Source: Streptomyces sp. RB17 (GTDB lineage: Bacteria > Actinomycetota > Actinomycetes > Streptomycetales > Streptomycetaceae). Taken from it: a stretch of DNA of 64,000 nt. Below the pieces are notes generated by a model. It was not told the origin of the DNA, made no database searches, and worked only from the letters and a program-made list of their open reading frames with translations. How positions within the stretch are numbered: the first letter of the stretch is position 1; each line of letters starts with the position of its first letter. Made by a program: the position numbers and the translations under genes. The stretch covers positions 1 through 64,000 of the forward strand of contig NZ_WEGL01000011.1 of assembly GCF_009604455.1 (NCBI RefSeq). Reading direction: 5' to 3'. This document shows positions 43,144 to 53,800 of the stretch, one piece after another.

Positions 43144-44544
43144 ATGAGTAGTTCACCGGTTGCCCCACCGACCGTCAGCACCGACCTGACCGCATGCGGC
43201 TGGTGGCGCCCATGCACGGTGCAGGTCATCGGAGAGGTGCCGGCCGACCATCAGGCGCTACGAGCCTTCCTCGACCGTCTGGTCGCCGCTTTCGAGTTCC
43301 AGGGCCACTCCGTCTTCGACCGTTCCCACGGTGACGTCGACCTGATGCTCATGTGCGGGCAGATCCCAGAAGGGCCGCAGCCACTGCGGGAGCGGATCCC
43401 CGAGAACTACCCGCCGCTGAGTGCGATGCTGCGCCAGCGCCATGGTCTGCGCCGCAACCCGCGCCACGTCGTCGCCGTGGTCGAGGTGCCTGAACGGTTC
43501 AGCACCCTGCCCCACGCCGAAGTCGTCGCCACCGCTCGCACCGCCATGGGCCGACTGGGCGCGGCCAAGGTTTTGTTCGTGTCCCGCGGGGACGCTCCCG
43601 GCCGGGTGGCGGAGGTGACTCTGTGCACCATGGAGGGCGGCCACCCCACCGAGATGGACGACATCGCCGACCGCATGCGGGACCGGCTCGTCACCGCAGC
43701 CTGCGCCCAGCAGGTCGCCGACGACTACGACACCGTCCGCGACGCCATCACGGCCGAGGCGTGGCAGGCCGCCACCGCCCCCGAGCAACTGGCCGGTGCG
43801 GGCCGTCGGATGGGTGAACTGGGTCTGCTGTCGCCGCCGTTGAAGGTGTCCGACTTCGTTTCCGACCAACTGGCCGACATGTACGAGATCTACATGGGGG
43901 TGCGCGGCTTCAGTGAGGGCATGCTCTTCGCCTTCGACCCCGACCTCGATTGCTTGGTGGTCAGTGCCTCGGGCTCCTGGGACGTCGACAAGCGGGCATT
44001 GACGCGTGAGCAGGTCGTGGCCGTCGAGCCGCGTCTGGCCGGTGGACGGCGTCTGCGCGTCCTGGCGCCGAGCGGCACGCTGCCGATGCAGCCGTCGGTG
44101 GAGACATGGGAGATCTGTGCTCTGATGGAGGCTTGCCCCACCGTCCGTGTCACCAAAGACATGGCCGGCACATGGGTCCCGGACCCGAATGGTGAACGCG
44201 AGGTTCCCCTGGTCCGCGCCGGTATTCACGCCCACGTCGGCGTCACCTCCAGCGATGACGCAGTGATCGAGACCGTGGAAGCCGACCGTGAGCGGTTTCC
44301 TTACGGGTTCGGCTGCGGCACTGACCTGACCGTAGAGATCGCACGCAACACGGTCCGCCGGTCACACGCCATCAATGACCCCGCGGACCCGCGGGTCTAC
44401 GTGCGCTGGCCCTTGCTGTACCACGGGGAGATGGCCGTCGAACTGTGGAAGCCCGGCCTGCCTTCCCAGCCTTTCCAGGGTCTGCTCGACCAGTACGGCA
44501 CGGCGGTGCAGTTCACGCCCGACGACGTCCAGCAGCCGCGGTGA
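43144..44544 (+). CDS. unrecognised 466-residue cluster protein
   Basis: I do not recognise this protein. It is soluble, with no signal peptide or membrane span. Notable stretches are LTACGWWRPCTVQVIGEVPA, a histidine/arginine patch RQRHGLRRNPRHVVAVVEVP, AKVLFVSRGDAPGRVAEVTL, MGVRGFSEGMLFAFDPDLDC, RAGIHAHVGVTSSDDAVIE and RVYVRWPLLYHGEMAVELW. It heads the rightward operon SDR-ABC-MMPL of the polyketide cluster, so a tailoring, chain-handling or self-protection role is plausible, but nothing in the sequence fixes a reaction. Confidence 0.75.
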   Translation: MSSSPVAPPTVSTDLTACGWWRPCTVQVIGEVPADHQALRAFLDRLVAAFEFQGHSVFDRSHGDVDLMLMCGQIPEGPQPLRERIPENYPPLSAMLRQRHGLRRNPRHVVAVVEVPERFSTLPHAEVVATARTAMGRLGAAKVLFVSRGDAPGRVAEVTLCTMEGGHPTEMDDIADRMRDRLVTAACAQQVADDYDTVRDAITAEAWQAATAPEQLAGAGRRMGELGLLSPPLKVSDFVSDQLADMYEIYMGVRGFSEGMLFAFDPDLDCLVVSASGSWDVDKRALTREQVVAVEPRLAGGRRLRVLAPSGTLPMQPSVETWEICALMEACPTVRVTKDMAGTWVPDPNGEREVPLVRAGIHAHVGVTSSDDAVIETVEADRERFPYGFGCGTDLTVEIARNTVRRSHAINDPADPRVYVRWPLLYHGEMAVELWKPGLPSQPFQGLLDQYGTAVQFTPDDVQQPR

Positions 44545-44581
44545 GCGGACGTCCTCCCTCCCGGCGCAGCGGAGGGCCGTC

Positions 44582-45400
44582 ATGCCGAGCGCGGTGATTA
44601 CCGGAGCCACCTCGGGCCTCGGACTGGCCTTCGCCGTACACCTGGCCGGGGCCGGTTACGACATGACGCTGGTCGCCCGTACCGAGCGCGATCTGGAGAG
44701 TACGGCCGACCTGCTGCGAAGCCCCGGTCGGCGGGTCACTGTCATGGCCGCCGACCTGGCCACCGCCCCCGGCAGCAGCAGGCTCACCGAAAGTCTGGCC
44801 CGGACCGTACCGGACCTGCTGGTCAACAACGCCGGCATGGCGGTCGCCGCGGCCTTTCCCGCCAGTGACTCCGGTGCCGAAGAGGCTCTCCTGCAACTGA
44901 ACATCGGGTGTGTGCTGCGCACGACACAGGCCGTCCTGCCCGCCATGATGCAGCGCGGCTACGGCGCCGTCGTCAACGTCGCGTCCGTCGCCGCCTACGG
45001 TCCGACCTGGCTGGCCAGCACCTACCCCGCCAGCAAGTCGTGGGTGCTCGCCTTCACCGAGTCCATCGCCCGCTCCGCGCCGGTCCGAGACAGCGGGGTA
45101 CGCATCATGGCCCTGCTGCCCGGCTACATCCGCACGGCATTCCACCAGCGGGCGGGGCTGGAGGTCGGCCACCTGCCCTCGTGGATGTGGCTGAACAGCG
45201 AGCAGGTCGTTACCGCCGCCATGCGCGACCTCGCCAGAGGCCGCCTGGTCAGCATCCCCACCCGCCGCTACAGAGCCTGCGCCTGGGGGTTGCGGCACCT
45301 GCCCCGCACGCTGACGTCCGCATTCAGCTGGGACCTCGGCCGCGCTCGGTCGGCCCTTGCCCCGCCCGATGCCCCATGCACCGCGGACCCCGCGGCATGA
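44582..45400 (+). CDS. short-chain dehydrogenase/reductase
   Basis: A 272-residue SDR. NAD(P) motif TGATSGLG is at residues 8-15 (AVITGATSGLGLAFAVHLAG), then LLVNNAGMAVAAAFP, Ser in VVNVASVAAYG, and YPASKSW, where Tyr and Lys are catalytic. The variant SxxYxASK is intact. It resembles the DltE/long-chain acyl SDRs. CGGAGGG precedes ATG 44582. The stop overlaps the ATG of the ABC gene. It probably reduces or oxidises the polyketide-derived chain or its aldehyde. Confidence 0.88.
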   Translation: MPSAVITGATSGLGLAFAVHLAGAGYDMTLVARTERDLESTADLLRSPGRRVTVMAADLATAPGSSRLTESLARTVPDLLVNNAGMAVAAAFPASDSGAEEALLQLNIGCVLRTTQAVLPAMMQRGYGAVVNVASVAAYGPTWLASTYPASKSWVLAFTESIARSAPVRDSGVRIMALLPGYIRTAFHQRAGLEVGHLPSWMWLNSEQVVTAAMRDLARGRLVSIPTRRYRACAWGLRHLPRTLTSAFSWDLGRARSALAPPDAPCTADPAA

Positions 45401-47211
45401 CCCTTGGGACGGCTCACACCCACGTCGATGCGCCCCTCAGCCCCGCCCGGTGGGGCGGCATGGGCACCACGGTGCCCGGAGTGCGCCTCGGCCGTGACCT
45501 CTTGCGCGGCAATCGGGTGCTGCTCGCCTTGGCCGCCGTCTTGTCTCTCTTCGCGTCCGCCGCCGGCCTGACCGTGCCATGGCTGGCCATGGTCGTGACG
45601 GACGCCCTCACCCACCATCAGCCGATCACCCGTGCCGCCCTGTGCATGAGCACTGCTGTCCTGTGCGCAGCCGGATTCCAAGCCGTCGCCGGATGGCTGT
45701 TGGCCGGAATCGGCGAACTCGCCGTACTACGACTGCGCTGCCAGGCCATGGACCACCTGCTGCGGCTGCCATTGCATGCCGTCCGCGACGAGGGCACCGG
45801 CGCTCTCACCGCCAGGGTCACCTCTGACGCCGTGGTACTGCGCATACTCATCGAAACCGGTCTCGTGCATCTCCCGGTCGCGCTGATCACCACCGCAGCC
45901 ACGCTCACCGCCATGGCCGTCATCGACCCAGTCCTCACCTTGGTCGCCGTCGGCGCCTTCAGTCTGGCCGGCGCCGGTATCGCACTGATGACGGCTCGCA
46001 TGAAACACCTCGCGGACGCGCAGCAGCGCGCCCTCGGACAACTCGCCCAAGGTCTCACCGCCCACCTCACCGCGCTCGTCACGGTCAAGGCGTGCCGCTA
46101 CGAGGCCGCAGCCGCCCGGAAACTCGGACATGCCGCGGCCGACGTGCGCTCCGCATGTCTCCCTGTCTCCCGACTGCAGTGCATCATCGGCCCGGTGGTG
46201 AGCCTCGGTCAGCAGATCGCGGTGCTGGCCGTTGCCCTGGTAGCAGGGCAGCAGATCACGCGAGGGGTGCTCTCACTAGCCTCTTTCAGCGGCTTCTTCC
46301 TCTACCTGCTGCACCTCACCTCCCCCCTGGCCATCGTCGCCCTGGGCATCGGCCACGTGCAGGCGGGGCTGGCTGCGCAAGGCCGTTTCCGTGACCTCTT
46401 CACGATCACCGCGGAAACGGACAACGCCACACCGTCCAGCCTGCAATCGCCCTACAGCGAAGCTGAAGCCGTGACGTTCGACCACGTGACCTTCCGCCAT
46501 CCCGGAGGCAGCCCGGTCCTGGACCGTGCGAGCTTTCACGCTCCCGCAACCGGCCTGACCGCCCTCGTCGGCCCCTCAGGCACCGGGAAGTCCACAGTGC
46601 TCACTTTGATCAACCGCCTCGCGTCGGCCGATCAAGGTGAGATCCGTGTGCTGGGGCGCCCCGTGGACAGCTGGCCTCTCAACGAGCTACGTCGGCGCAC
46701 CACCTACGTCGACCAGCACGCCACGCTGATAGAGGGCACCCTTCGTGAGAACCTCCATCTCGGCCTTGAGGGACCGGTCAGCGACGAGACGCTGCTGGAC
46801 GCGCTGGAGAAGGTCGGTCTGCGCGAGGCCGTCCTGCGCCTCCCCAGAACCCTCGGCACCCCCCTCGGCCGCGCACACGACCTTTCCGGCGGTCAACGCC
46901 AGCGCCTGGCCGTGGCCCGTGCTCTCCTCGCTGACAGCGACATCGTCCTCCTCGACGAACCGAACTCCCACCTGGACGGCATCAGCGAAGGCCGCATTGT
47001 CCAAGCCCTCGTCGACTTCTCGGCAGCTCGCTGCGTCATCGTCGCCAGCCACCGGCCATCCATCGTCCACAACGCGCGGCACGTCGTTCTGATCGGAGAG
47101 GACGGAACAGTTGTCAACGGCAGCCACGAAGAACTGCTTGCCACCAACATCCACTACAGGAATCTTTTCTCCGGCTACGCCACAGCCTCCTCGGGCTTCT
47201 CGGAGTTCTGA
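45397..47211 (+). CDS. ABC exporter, fused membrane and ATPase domains
   Basis: A 604-residue half-transporter. Six membrane helices occupy residues about 30-330 (LLALAAVLSLFASAAGLTVP, LGQQIAVLAVALVAGQQITR). The ATPase domain has Walker A GPSGTGKST, the Q-loop YVDQHATLIEGTLRENL, signature LSGGQRQRLAVARALL, Walker B DIVLLDEPNSHLDG (Asn instead of the usual Thr after the Glu-Pro), and the switch His in IVASHRPS. It is of the lipid/peptide exporter type and would act as a homodimer. It is coupled to the SDR by ATGA. Confidence 0.92.
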   Translation: MTLGTAHTHVDAPLSPARWGGMGTTVPGVRLGRDLLRGNRVLLALAAVLSLFASAAGLTVPWLAMVVTDALTHHQPITRAALCMSTAVLCAAGFQAVAGWLLAGIGELAVLRLRCQAMDHLLRLPLHAVRDEGTGALTARVTSDAVVLRILIETGLVHLPVALITTAATLTAMAVIDPVLTLVAVGAFSLAGAGIALMTARMKHLADAQQRALGQLAQGLTAHLTALVTVKACRYEAAAARKLGHAAADVRSACLPVSRLQCIIGPVVSLGQQIAVLAVALVAGQQITRGVLSLASFSGFFLYLLHLTSPLAIVALGIGHVQAGLAAQGRFRDLFTITAETDNATPSSLQSPYSEAEAVTFDHVTFRHPGGSPVLDRASFHAPATGLTALVGPSGTGKSTVLTLINRLASADQGEIRVLGRPVDSWPLNELRRRTTYVDQHATLIEGTLRENLHLGLEGPVSDETLLDALEKVGLREAVLRLPRTLGTPLGRAHDLSGGQRQRLAVARALLADSDIVLLDEPNSHLDGISEGRIVQALVDFSAARCVIVASHRPSIVHNARHVVLIGEDGTVVNGSHEELLATNIHYRNLFSGYATASSGFSEF

Positions 47212-47344
47212 CCCCCACCCGCCGCCCTACGCCAAGTGCGTGCGGACGCCTGCCCCTCAGTCGGCCGCGCCGCCCCCACCGCGCCTGTCAGGAACGGAGC
47301 CGGGCGTTGGTAGGCATCCGGCCGGGGCGTGAAGATGCGCCGGT

Positions 47345-47424
47345 GGACGGGCCGCGCTGGCCAGAGCGCGGGCCAGCGCCCGGCCGATTCCGGTGCTGGC
47401 TTTGGAGACGAGCGCAGTCGGCAT
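47345..47424 (-). pseudogene. SDR N-terminal scrap
   Basis: On the minus strand ATG 47424 begins MPTALVSKASTGIGRALARA then LASAARPP, a clear SDR Rossmann start (GxxxGIG) that is lost after about 27 codons. It lies in the 426-bp gap between the ABC and MMPL genes, which otherwise shows nothing. Confidence 0.6.
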
Positions 47425-47637
47425 GGTGTGCCCTCTCTGGAAGTGCTGGGGGGCGCTTCGCGGGAAGTGCCGTGGGGCTTCACGCCTTTCGGCTCCCATC
47501 CTTCTCTCCAGCCGACCCGTCTCCAGGGAGCGGCGCAGAGTGTCCCGTCACCGGCACACGCACGGGTGAGGAGCCGTGTCCGTCACCTCGGCCGGGCGTT
47601 GGGCAGACGCCCCGGGGTGCAGGAGACAGACCCCGTC

Positions 47638-49992
47638 ATGTACTGGCCACCCGAAGGGACAGCGTGCCTGATGCCTGACAAGTCGGCGGGAGTTGCCGTT
47701 CCCCAGGAGACCGTGGTCCCGAGGGCTCGTGCCGCCGTCGGGCGAGCGGCCGGCCTGCTCGACGCAGTGGCACGGTGGTCGTTCCGCCGTTGCTGGTGGG
47801 TACTCGGTTCTGCGGCCTGCCTGCTTGCGCTGTGCGCCGTGCTGGGCGTGAGCATGGGCGGCCGGTGGTCCAACGGGGGCTACAACGCGGAAGGTACGGC
47901 CGCCTGGCGGGCCGAGGACGCCGCGCGACCGTTCGCCGCTAGCACTCCCGATCTCGTCTTGTACGCCCGGCCCGGCCGGTCGGTCGACTCGCCCGGTGTG
48001 GCGGAGCAGGGCCGTCGGGTGACCGAACTGGCCGCACGCGCACCGGGAGTCGAGGTCGCGCTGTCGTACTGGAGCACCGGGTTGGGTCCGCTGCGCACCG
48101 CGGACGGGCGTGGCGCGTTGCTGCGCATCGACCTCAAGGGCAGCGACTCCGATGCCGCCCGCACGGCCCGCAGCCTGGTGCCGGTCCTGCGGGCCGCCGC
48201 TCCGGGGTTGAGGCTGTCCGTGAGCGGCCCGGCCTGGGTGAACGTCACCGCCACCGAGCAGGCGCAACGCGATCTGTTGCACTCGGAGCTGTTCAACCTG
48301 CCCGTGGTTCTCCTGGTGCTGGTGCTGGCCTTCGGCTCTCTCGGTGCCACGCTCGTGCCCGTGGTGATCGGGGCGGCCGCGGCGTCCGGAGCCCTGGCCG
48401 TGCTGTCGGTCGTGACCCGGCTGACGCCGGTGACGGTCTTCGCGGTCAACCTCAGTTGCGCCCTCGGCTTCGGTCTGGCCGTCGACTACGCCCTGTTCAC
48501 GCTCTCCCGCTACCGAGAGGAGCGCGCGCGTGGACTGGTCGCGGAGGAGGCGGTCGGGCGAGCGATGTCTACCACCGGACGGGCGGTAGTCTGCTGCGCC
48601 CTCACCATGGCGTGGTGTATGGCGGCGCTGCTGGTGTTCCCGTTGGGGCTCATCCGGTCGCTCGCGATCGCTTCGCTGATCGTCGTCGCGTTGTGCGCGG
48701 TAGGCACCGTGTTCCTGCTGCCCGCACTGGTGGCCGTACTGGGCGAGCGCATCGACGGGCTCATCGCGCCCCGGCGCCGGCTCCGGTCCGTCACCGGGGC
48801 ATCGGTCAGCCCGGCCTGGCGGCAGGTCGCCGTCACCGTCACCAAGCGGCCCGTGCTGTGGGCCCTGGCCGGTTCCGCGCTGCTCCTGGGATTGGCGACG
48901 CCGGTCCTCGGACTTCGGCCGGCTCTGATGGACGAGACCATCCTGCCGCCCCGAGCCGAGGCGCGAGCCGCCGCAGAGGCTGTCCGCCGCGACTTCCCCT
49001 ACCCGCCCGACCGACAACTGACGGTGGTGCTGCCCCGCACGGACCCGGTGGCCGAGGCGGCCGGTCTGGACGCCTACGCACGGCACCTGTCGACGTTCCC
49101 CGGCACGACGCGGGTGAGCACCGCCGCGGGGGACTACACCGGCGGGAGGCTCGCCGAAGCCCGGCACACCACGGCGTCCGCGAAGCGCGGAACACTGGTG
49201 GTGGCGTTCGCGGCGGAGCCCGTGCAGTCCCGTGCGACCGCGAGGCTGGTCGACGCCGTCCGCGGCACGCCGGCGCCGGGCCCGGCACAGGTCGCCGGAA
49301 CCGCCGTCCATCTCGCCGACACCAGGCGGGCGGTGACCGCCGCGTGCGGCTGGTGGGCGGCCCTGACACTCGGCGGGGTGTTCATCATGCTGCTCGCCTT
49401 CACCAGGAGTCTGCTGATCGCGCTGAAGGCCGCCGCCCTGGGGGGACTGAGCATCGGCGCGGCGCTGGGGCTGATGGTGCTGCTTTTCCAGCGGTGGCAG
49501 CTCCTGGGGCCGCCCGCGGGCGGTGGTGAGGGCGCCCTGGAGATCACCATGCCGTTGCTGGCCGCCGCCCTGGCGTTCGGACTCTGCGTGGACTACGAGG
49601 TGTTCCTCGTCTCCCGCATGGTGGAGGAGTGGCGGCGTACGCGCCGAAACACGGCTTCCATCGTGTTCGGCATCGAACACACCGGTCGGCTGTTCACCGC
49701 CGCGGCGCTGGTGGTGGCCATCAGCATGGGCGCGCTGATGGTGTCCCGGGTGCGTCTGCTGGTGGTTCTCGGCGCGACCATGGCCGCCATCGTCATCCTC
49801 GACGCCACCGTCGTCCGGGGTGTCCTCGTCCCGGCGGTGATGCAGCTGGCCGGCCGGGCGAACTGGTGGACCCCCGCAACCCGCCGGCGCGCTCCGGCCG
49901 GCCCGTTCTCCCACCGCGACGGTGACAGGGCACCGGACAGTGAGGATTCGGGACGGCCACACGAACGGGTGAGGAGGCGGGCACTCGAGTGA
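47638..49992 (+). CDS. MMPL/RND-family exporter
   Basis: A 784-residue transporter. A first helix (about 45-65) precedes a large extracytoplasmic loop, then a helix bundle with LPVVLLVLVLAFGSLGATLV and LGFGLAVDYALFTLSRYREE, the MMPL signature with Asp-Tyr in the membrane. A second copy of the same fold follows, including ALAFGLCVDYEVFLVSRMVE, so twelve spans in total. ATG 47638 with AGGAGA is chosen; ATG 47671 is possible. MMPL proteins export long-chain lipids and polyketide lipids in actinobacteria, which fits the synthases on either side. Confidence 0.92.
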   Translation: MYWPPEGTACLMPDKSAGVAVPQETVVPRARAAVGRAAGLLDAVARWSFRRCWWVLGSAACLLALCAVLGVSMGGRWSNGGYNAEGTAAWRAEDAARPFAASTPDLVLYARPGRSVDSPGVAEQGRRVTELAARAPGVEVALSYWSTGLGPLRTADGRGALLRIDLKGSDSDAARTARSLVPVLRAAAPGLRLSVSGPAWVNVTATEQAQRDLLHSELFNLPVVLLVLVLAFGSLGATLVPVVIGAAAASGALAVLSVVTRLTPVTVFAVNLSCALGFGLAVDYALFTLSRYREERARGLVAEEAVGRAMSTTGRAVVCCALTMAWCMAALLVFPLGLIRSLAIASLIVVALCAVGTVFLLPALVAVLGERIDGLIAPRRRLRSVTGASVSPAWRQVAVTVTKRPVLWALAGSALLLGLATPVLGLRPALMDETILPPRAEARAAAEAVRRDFPYPPDRQLTVVLPRTDPVAEAAGLDAYARHLSTFPGTTRVSTAAGDYTGGRLAEARHTTASAKRGTLVVAFAAEPVQSRATARLVDAVRGTPAPGPAQVAGTAVHLADTRRAVTAACGWWAALTLGGVFIMLLAFTRSLLIALKAAALGGLSIGAALGLMVLLFQRWQLLGPPAGGGEGALEITMPLLAAALAFGLCVDYEVFLVSRMVEEWRRTRRNTASIVFGIEHTGRLFTAAALVVAISMGALMVSRVRLLVVLGATMAAIVILDATVVRGVLVPAVMQLAGRANWWTPATRRRAPAGPFSHRDGDRAPDSEDSGRPHERVRRRALE

Positions 49993-50049
49993 ACCGCGTC
50001 GTGACGTGCCGAACGGTTCGGGGCGCCGAGACGCCGACCGGTGTCATCA

Positions 50050-50643
50050 ATGGCCTTGAGTAGCAAGGGTCCTTGCGCTCCGGGCGGTCACCGGACACCA
50101 CCCACCAGCGGCCTGAAGACGGTCGGCCTCGTGCACGGCAGCCGCGCCAGGTTCGCCGTCGCCGCCGCGCTCGCCTGGTGTTCGACGGGCAGCCTCCTCG
50201 CCCTGCCGTGGACGATCAGCGCGGTGGTGACCGCACTCGTCCGCCGCGAACCGGTCGCCGGCGCCCTCACCGCCCTGACCTGTCTGACGCTGGCGGCGTC
50301 CGCCGCTCAGGCCGGCTGCGGCTGGATGCTGGCCCCCGCTAGGGAGAGCGTCGCACGGGGCCTGCGGGCGCGGGTCGCCCACACGCTGCGTCTGCCCCTC
50401 GCCGACGTCCGGGCGCGGGGAGCGGGCGACCTCACCGCCCGGATCGTCCATGACACCGGCCAGGTCCGCGCGGCGCTGGAAAGCGGTCTGGTGCACGTCC
50501 CGGCGGCCGCCTTCGGCGTCCTGGCCGTCCTGACGGCAATGACCTGCCTGGATCCCCAGCTCGCCCTGGTGACTGTTGGGACGTTCCTCTTGGTCGATGT
50601 TCCCGCCCCGGGGCGATCTCTACGAACTCGTCGAGCCCGTTGA
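50050..50643 (+). pseudogene. truncated ABC exporter membrane domain
   Basis: The frame reads a second exporter similar to that at 45397: WCSTGSLLALPWTISAVVTA, RARVAHTLRLPLADVRARGA, GDLTARIVHDTGQVRAALES and DPQLALVTVGTF, matching DPVLTLVAVGAF there. It then runs into unrelated sequence near 50594, and the ATPase half is missing. Another frame, 50597-50719, ends with DLYELVEPVDLVRTYDPDTV and VGRLTAFPAKRGGL, a 3' scrap of an unidentified gene. A deletion has joined two genes. Confidence 0.7.
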
Positions 50644-50722
50644 TCTGGTGAGGACATACGACCCGGACACCGTCGTGGGCAGGCTGACCGCCTTCCCTGC
50701 CAAGCGCGGCGGCCTCTGACCG

Positions 50723-50744
50723 CAGAGGCGTCCGTCCGCCTCTG
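50723..50744. terminator. hairpin between converging genes
   Basis: CAGAGGCG (50723-50730) pairs perfectly with CGCCTCTG (50737-50744) around a six-base loop. It lies between the exporter scrap (rightward) and synthase B (leftward), so it can end both transcripts. Confidence 0.6.
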
Positions 50745-50832
50745 GTGCAGCACCCGCGACCCGGCACTACTCCGTGCAGACGTCGTAGCGGGGCGCGAGT
50801 GCTGCGGTCCAGGGCCTGAGCCGGCGGTGCCG

Positions 50833-53800
50833 CTACTTGGGCATGACGCGATGGATGCGGTGAGCGATGCCGTCGATGGTCGCTGCGGCCATCAGTTCCA
50901 TGAGGGACAGTTCGCAACCGAAGGTCTGCTCCAGGGCCACTTTCAGCTCGGCGCCCATCAGCGAGTCCAGTCCAAGGTCGACCAGGTTGGCGGAAGGGTC
51001 CACGCGGTCCGGGGTGGTTTGCAGGATGTGCGCGGTGGCTTCGACGAGTGTCCCGGTGATCAGTTCGAGGCGAGCCTGGTCACCTTCGGCGGCCTTGAGA
51101 CGCTGGCGCAGGTCATGGGCCTGGGCACGTTGTACCCGGCTGCCCTGGTGGCCCAGTTGGGCGGAGAACCTGGGCACGGTGAGCGCCGGGAGCAGGTGCG
51201 TGAGGCGTTCCCAGTCCATGACGCCGACGGCTGCATGACCCTCGGAACGGCTCAGATGCCGGTCGAGTGCGGTCAGGGCCATGGCCGGAGTGATCAGCCC
51301 GATGCCGGAACGGGTGATGGTTTCGGTCATGTTCGTCCGCGCGACGTATCCGGTCTCGGAGATGCCGCCCCAGGCCAGTGAGAGACCCGGTCGTCCCCGG
51401 TCGCGCCGTGAGCGCATCAGCGCTTCCATGTACAGGTTGGCGGCCGCGTAGGGCGCCTGGTGCTGGTTGCCGACCAGAGCGGCGACGGAGGAGTAGGTGA
51501 CGAAGAAGTCGAGGTCACGGTCCTCGGTGAGCGCGTGAAGCACCTCGGAGCCGCGCACCTTGGGCGCTAGGACGGCGGCGAAGCGCTTGGCGGTGAGGTC
51601 GGTCAGCGGGGCGTCGTCCAGGTGCATGGCGGCGTGCACGATGCCGCGCACCGGACGGCCGTGCCGGTCCGCTTCCGTGATGACCGCCCGGACGGCCTCG
51701 CGCTCGGTGATGTCCGCCGCGTGCACCTGGGTGGTCACGCCGGCGCGTTCGAGGTCGGCGAGCAGGCCCGCGGCTTCCGGAGCCTTGGCGCCGCGGCGGG
51801 AGACGAGGGCCAGGTGGCGGGCGCCCCGGGCGGCCAGGTGGCGGGCGGTCGTCGCGCCCAGCCCGCTCAGCCCGCCGGTCACCAGGTAGGTCGCGTCGGC
51901 GTCGAGGTGCGGCACGGGACGCGGGTCTTCGACGGGGATGGGCAGGCTGTCGGTGAAGGAGACGACGACCTTGCCCAGGTGGCGGGAGTGGCGCAGTGCG
52001 CTGAAGGCGTCGCGGATGCGGGATGCCGGGTAGCTCTGGTGGGGCAGGGGCCGGTAGGTGCCGTCGGTGACGCGGTCTGTGAGCGTGCGAAAGGCGGCCG
52101 CGGCCTGTGCGGGGGCGTCCGCGATGAGCCGGGTGATGTCGACGCCGAAGTAGGCCAGGTTGTCCCGGAAGGGGCGGAGGAGCAGCGGGGAGTTGGCGTA
52201 GATGTCGCGCTTGCCCAGCTCGATGAACCGGCCGCCGGGCTTCAGGCATTCGAGGCTGCGCGCGATGGCTTCGCCGGCCAGGGAGTTCAGGACGACGTCG
52301 ACGCCCTGACCGTTGGTCAGTTCGCGGATCCGGTGGCCGAAGGAGAGGTCGCGGGAGTTGCAGACCGCGTCGGCGCCCAGGGCATGCAGCAGGTCGCGCT
52401 TGGCCGGGGTGCCCGCGGTGGCGATCAGGCGGGCGCCGACGTTGCGGGCGTACATCAGGGCGGCCAGACCGATGCCGCCGGCGCCGCCGTGCACCAGCAC
52501 CGTGTCACCGGCCCGCAGACGGGCGAGCGTTTCCAGGCTGTGCTGGACGGTGAGGTGGACGGCGGGCAGGGTCGCCGCCTGCTCGAAGGTCATGTGGTCG
52601 GGGATCCGGCCGGCCTGTTGGGTGCGTACGCGCACGTGGGAGGCGAAGGCGCCGTGGGCGAAGGCGAACACGCGGTCGCCCACCGACCAGTCGGTGACGT
52701 CCGGTCCGACGGCGGTGATGACGCCGGCGCACTCCAGGCCGAGGAGTGGTCCGGTGGGAGTGGCCGGTTCGGCGCCGGGTGGCAGCATGCCTTCGGCGAG
52801 CATCACGTCGCGGTAGTTGAGTGCGGCGGCCTTGACGCCCACGACCACCTCGCCCGCGCCGGGGCGTTCCGCCGGGTGCGGCGCCCAGGTCAGCTGGTGG
52901 CCCCGGCCGGGACGGCTCAGCTTCAGCCGGTAGGCGTCGTGGGGACCTGCCTGACGGGTGGCGGTCGGCAGGGCTCGCACGCGAGGGGTGAAGCGCCCTT
53001 GGGCCTCCAGTACCACTTCGTCGTCCTCACCCGGTTCGAGGAGTTCGGCGAGGAGTCGTGCGGCGTCGGATGTGTGATCGCGGCAAGGGGAGAGGCTGAT
53101 TCGGCGTACGGTCACGGTGGGGTGCTCGTTGGCGACAACCCGGCCGATGCCCCATACCGCCGCGGCCCATGGGCTGGCGCCGGTGTCTGCGGGAACGGGG
53201 TGTAGACCGGTCGGCGGGGTGACCAGCCACAGCTCGGGGTCGGCCTGGCCCGCTGCGGCGACCGTGGCTGCCGCGGCTTTCATGGCACCAGCGGCCTTGG
53301 TGATGACGTCGGCGTCGTCTTGCTGTTGGTCGGGGCCGAGGAGCAACACGATGCGTGGCGACGCCTGGTCGGTGAGCGACTCGGGCCACCTGTCCGTTGT
53401 GCCGGGCACGGAGGCGAGGGTGGCATCGGCTCCGGCGGCTGTGAGGGCCGTGGTCAAGGCGGTGCCCAGGGGCCTGCCGGCGGCGTCGGTGACGATCGTC
53501 CAGGGCTCGCCGGTCCGGAGAGCCGGCGCGTCGGTGGCCGGTGGTTCGTTGTGCGCGCGGGCTGCCGGTGAGGTGTGCCTGCGGGCGAGGAGCAGGCAGT
53601 AGTCCTCCGCGGTTTCGGTTTGGCCGCTTCCGGTGTCGACGATTTCGTCGAAACCGCACTCGGAGAGCAGAGGTGCCCATGCGGCTCGTGGCAGCAGGGG
53701 ACTGGTGCGTAGCTGCTCGTCGGTGAAGGACCAGTACTCGGGCAGGAGTCCGAAGCAGGGGCCGAGGATTTCCTCGTCGTGGCTCTCCACTGCCAGCAGC

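Noticed and set aside
47548..49962. Minus-strand open frame (804 codons) over the MMPL gene
   Set aside because: Gln/Arg/Gly-rich shadow; the plus strand encodes a full MMPL protein.
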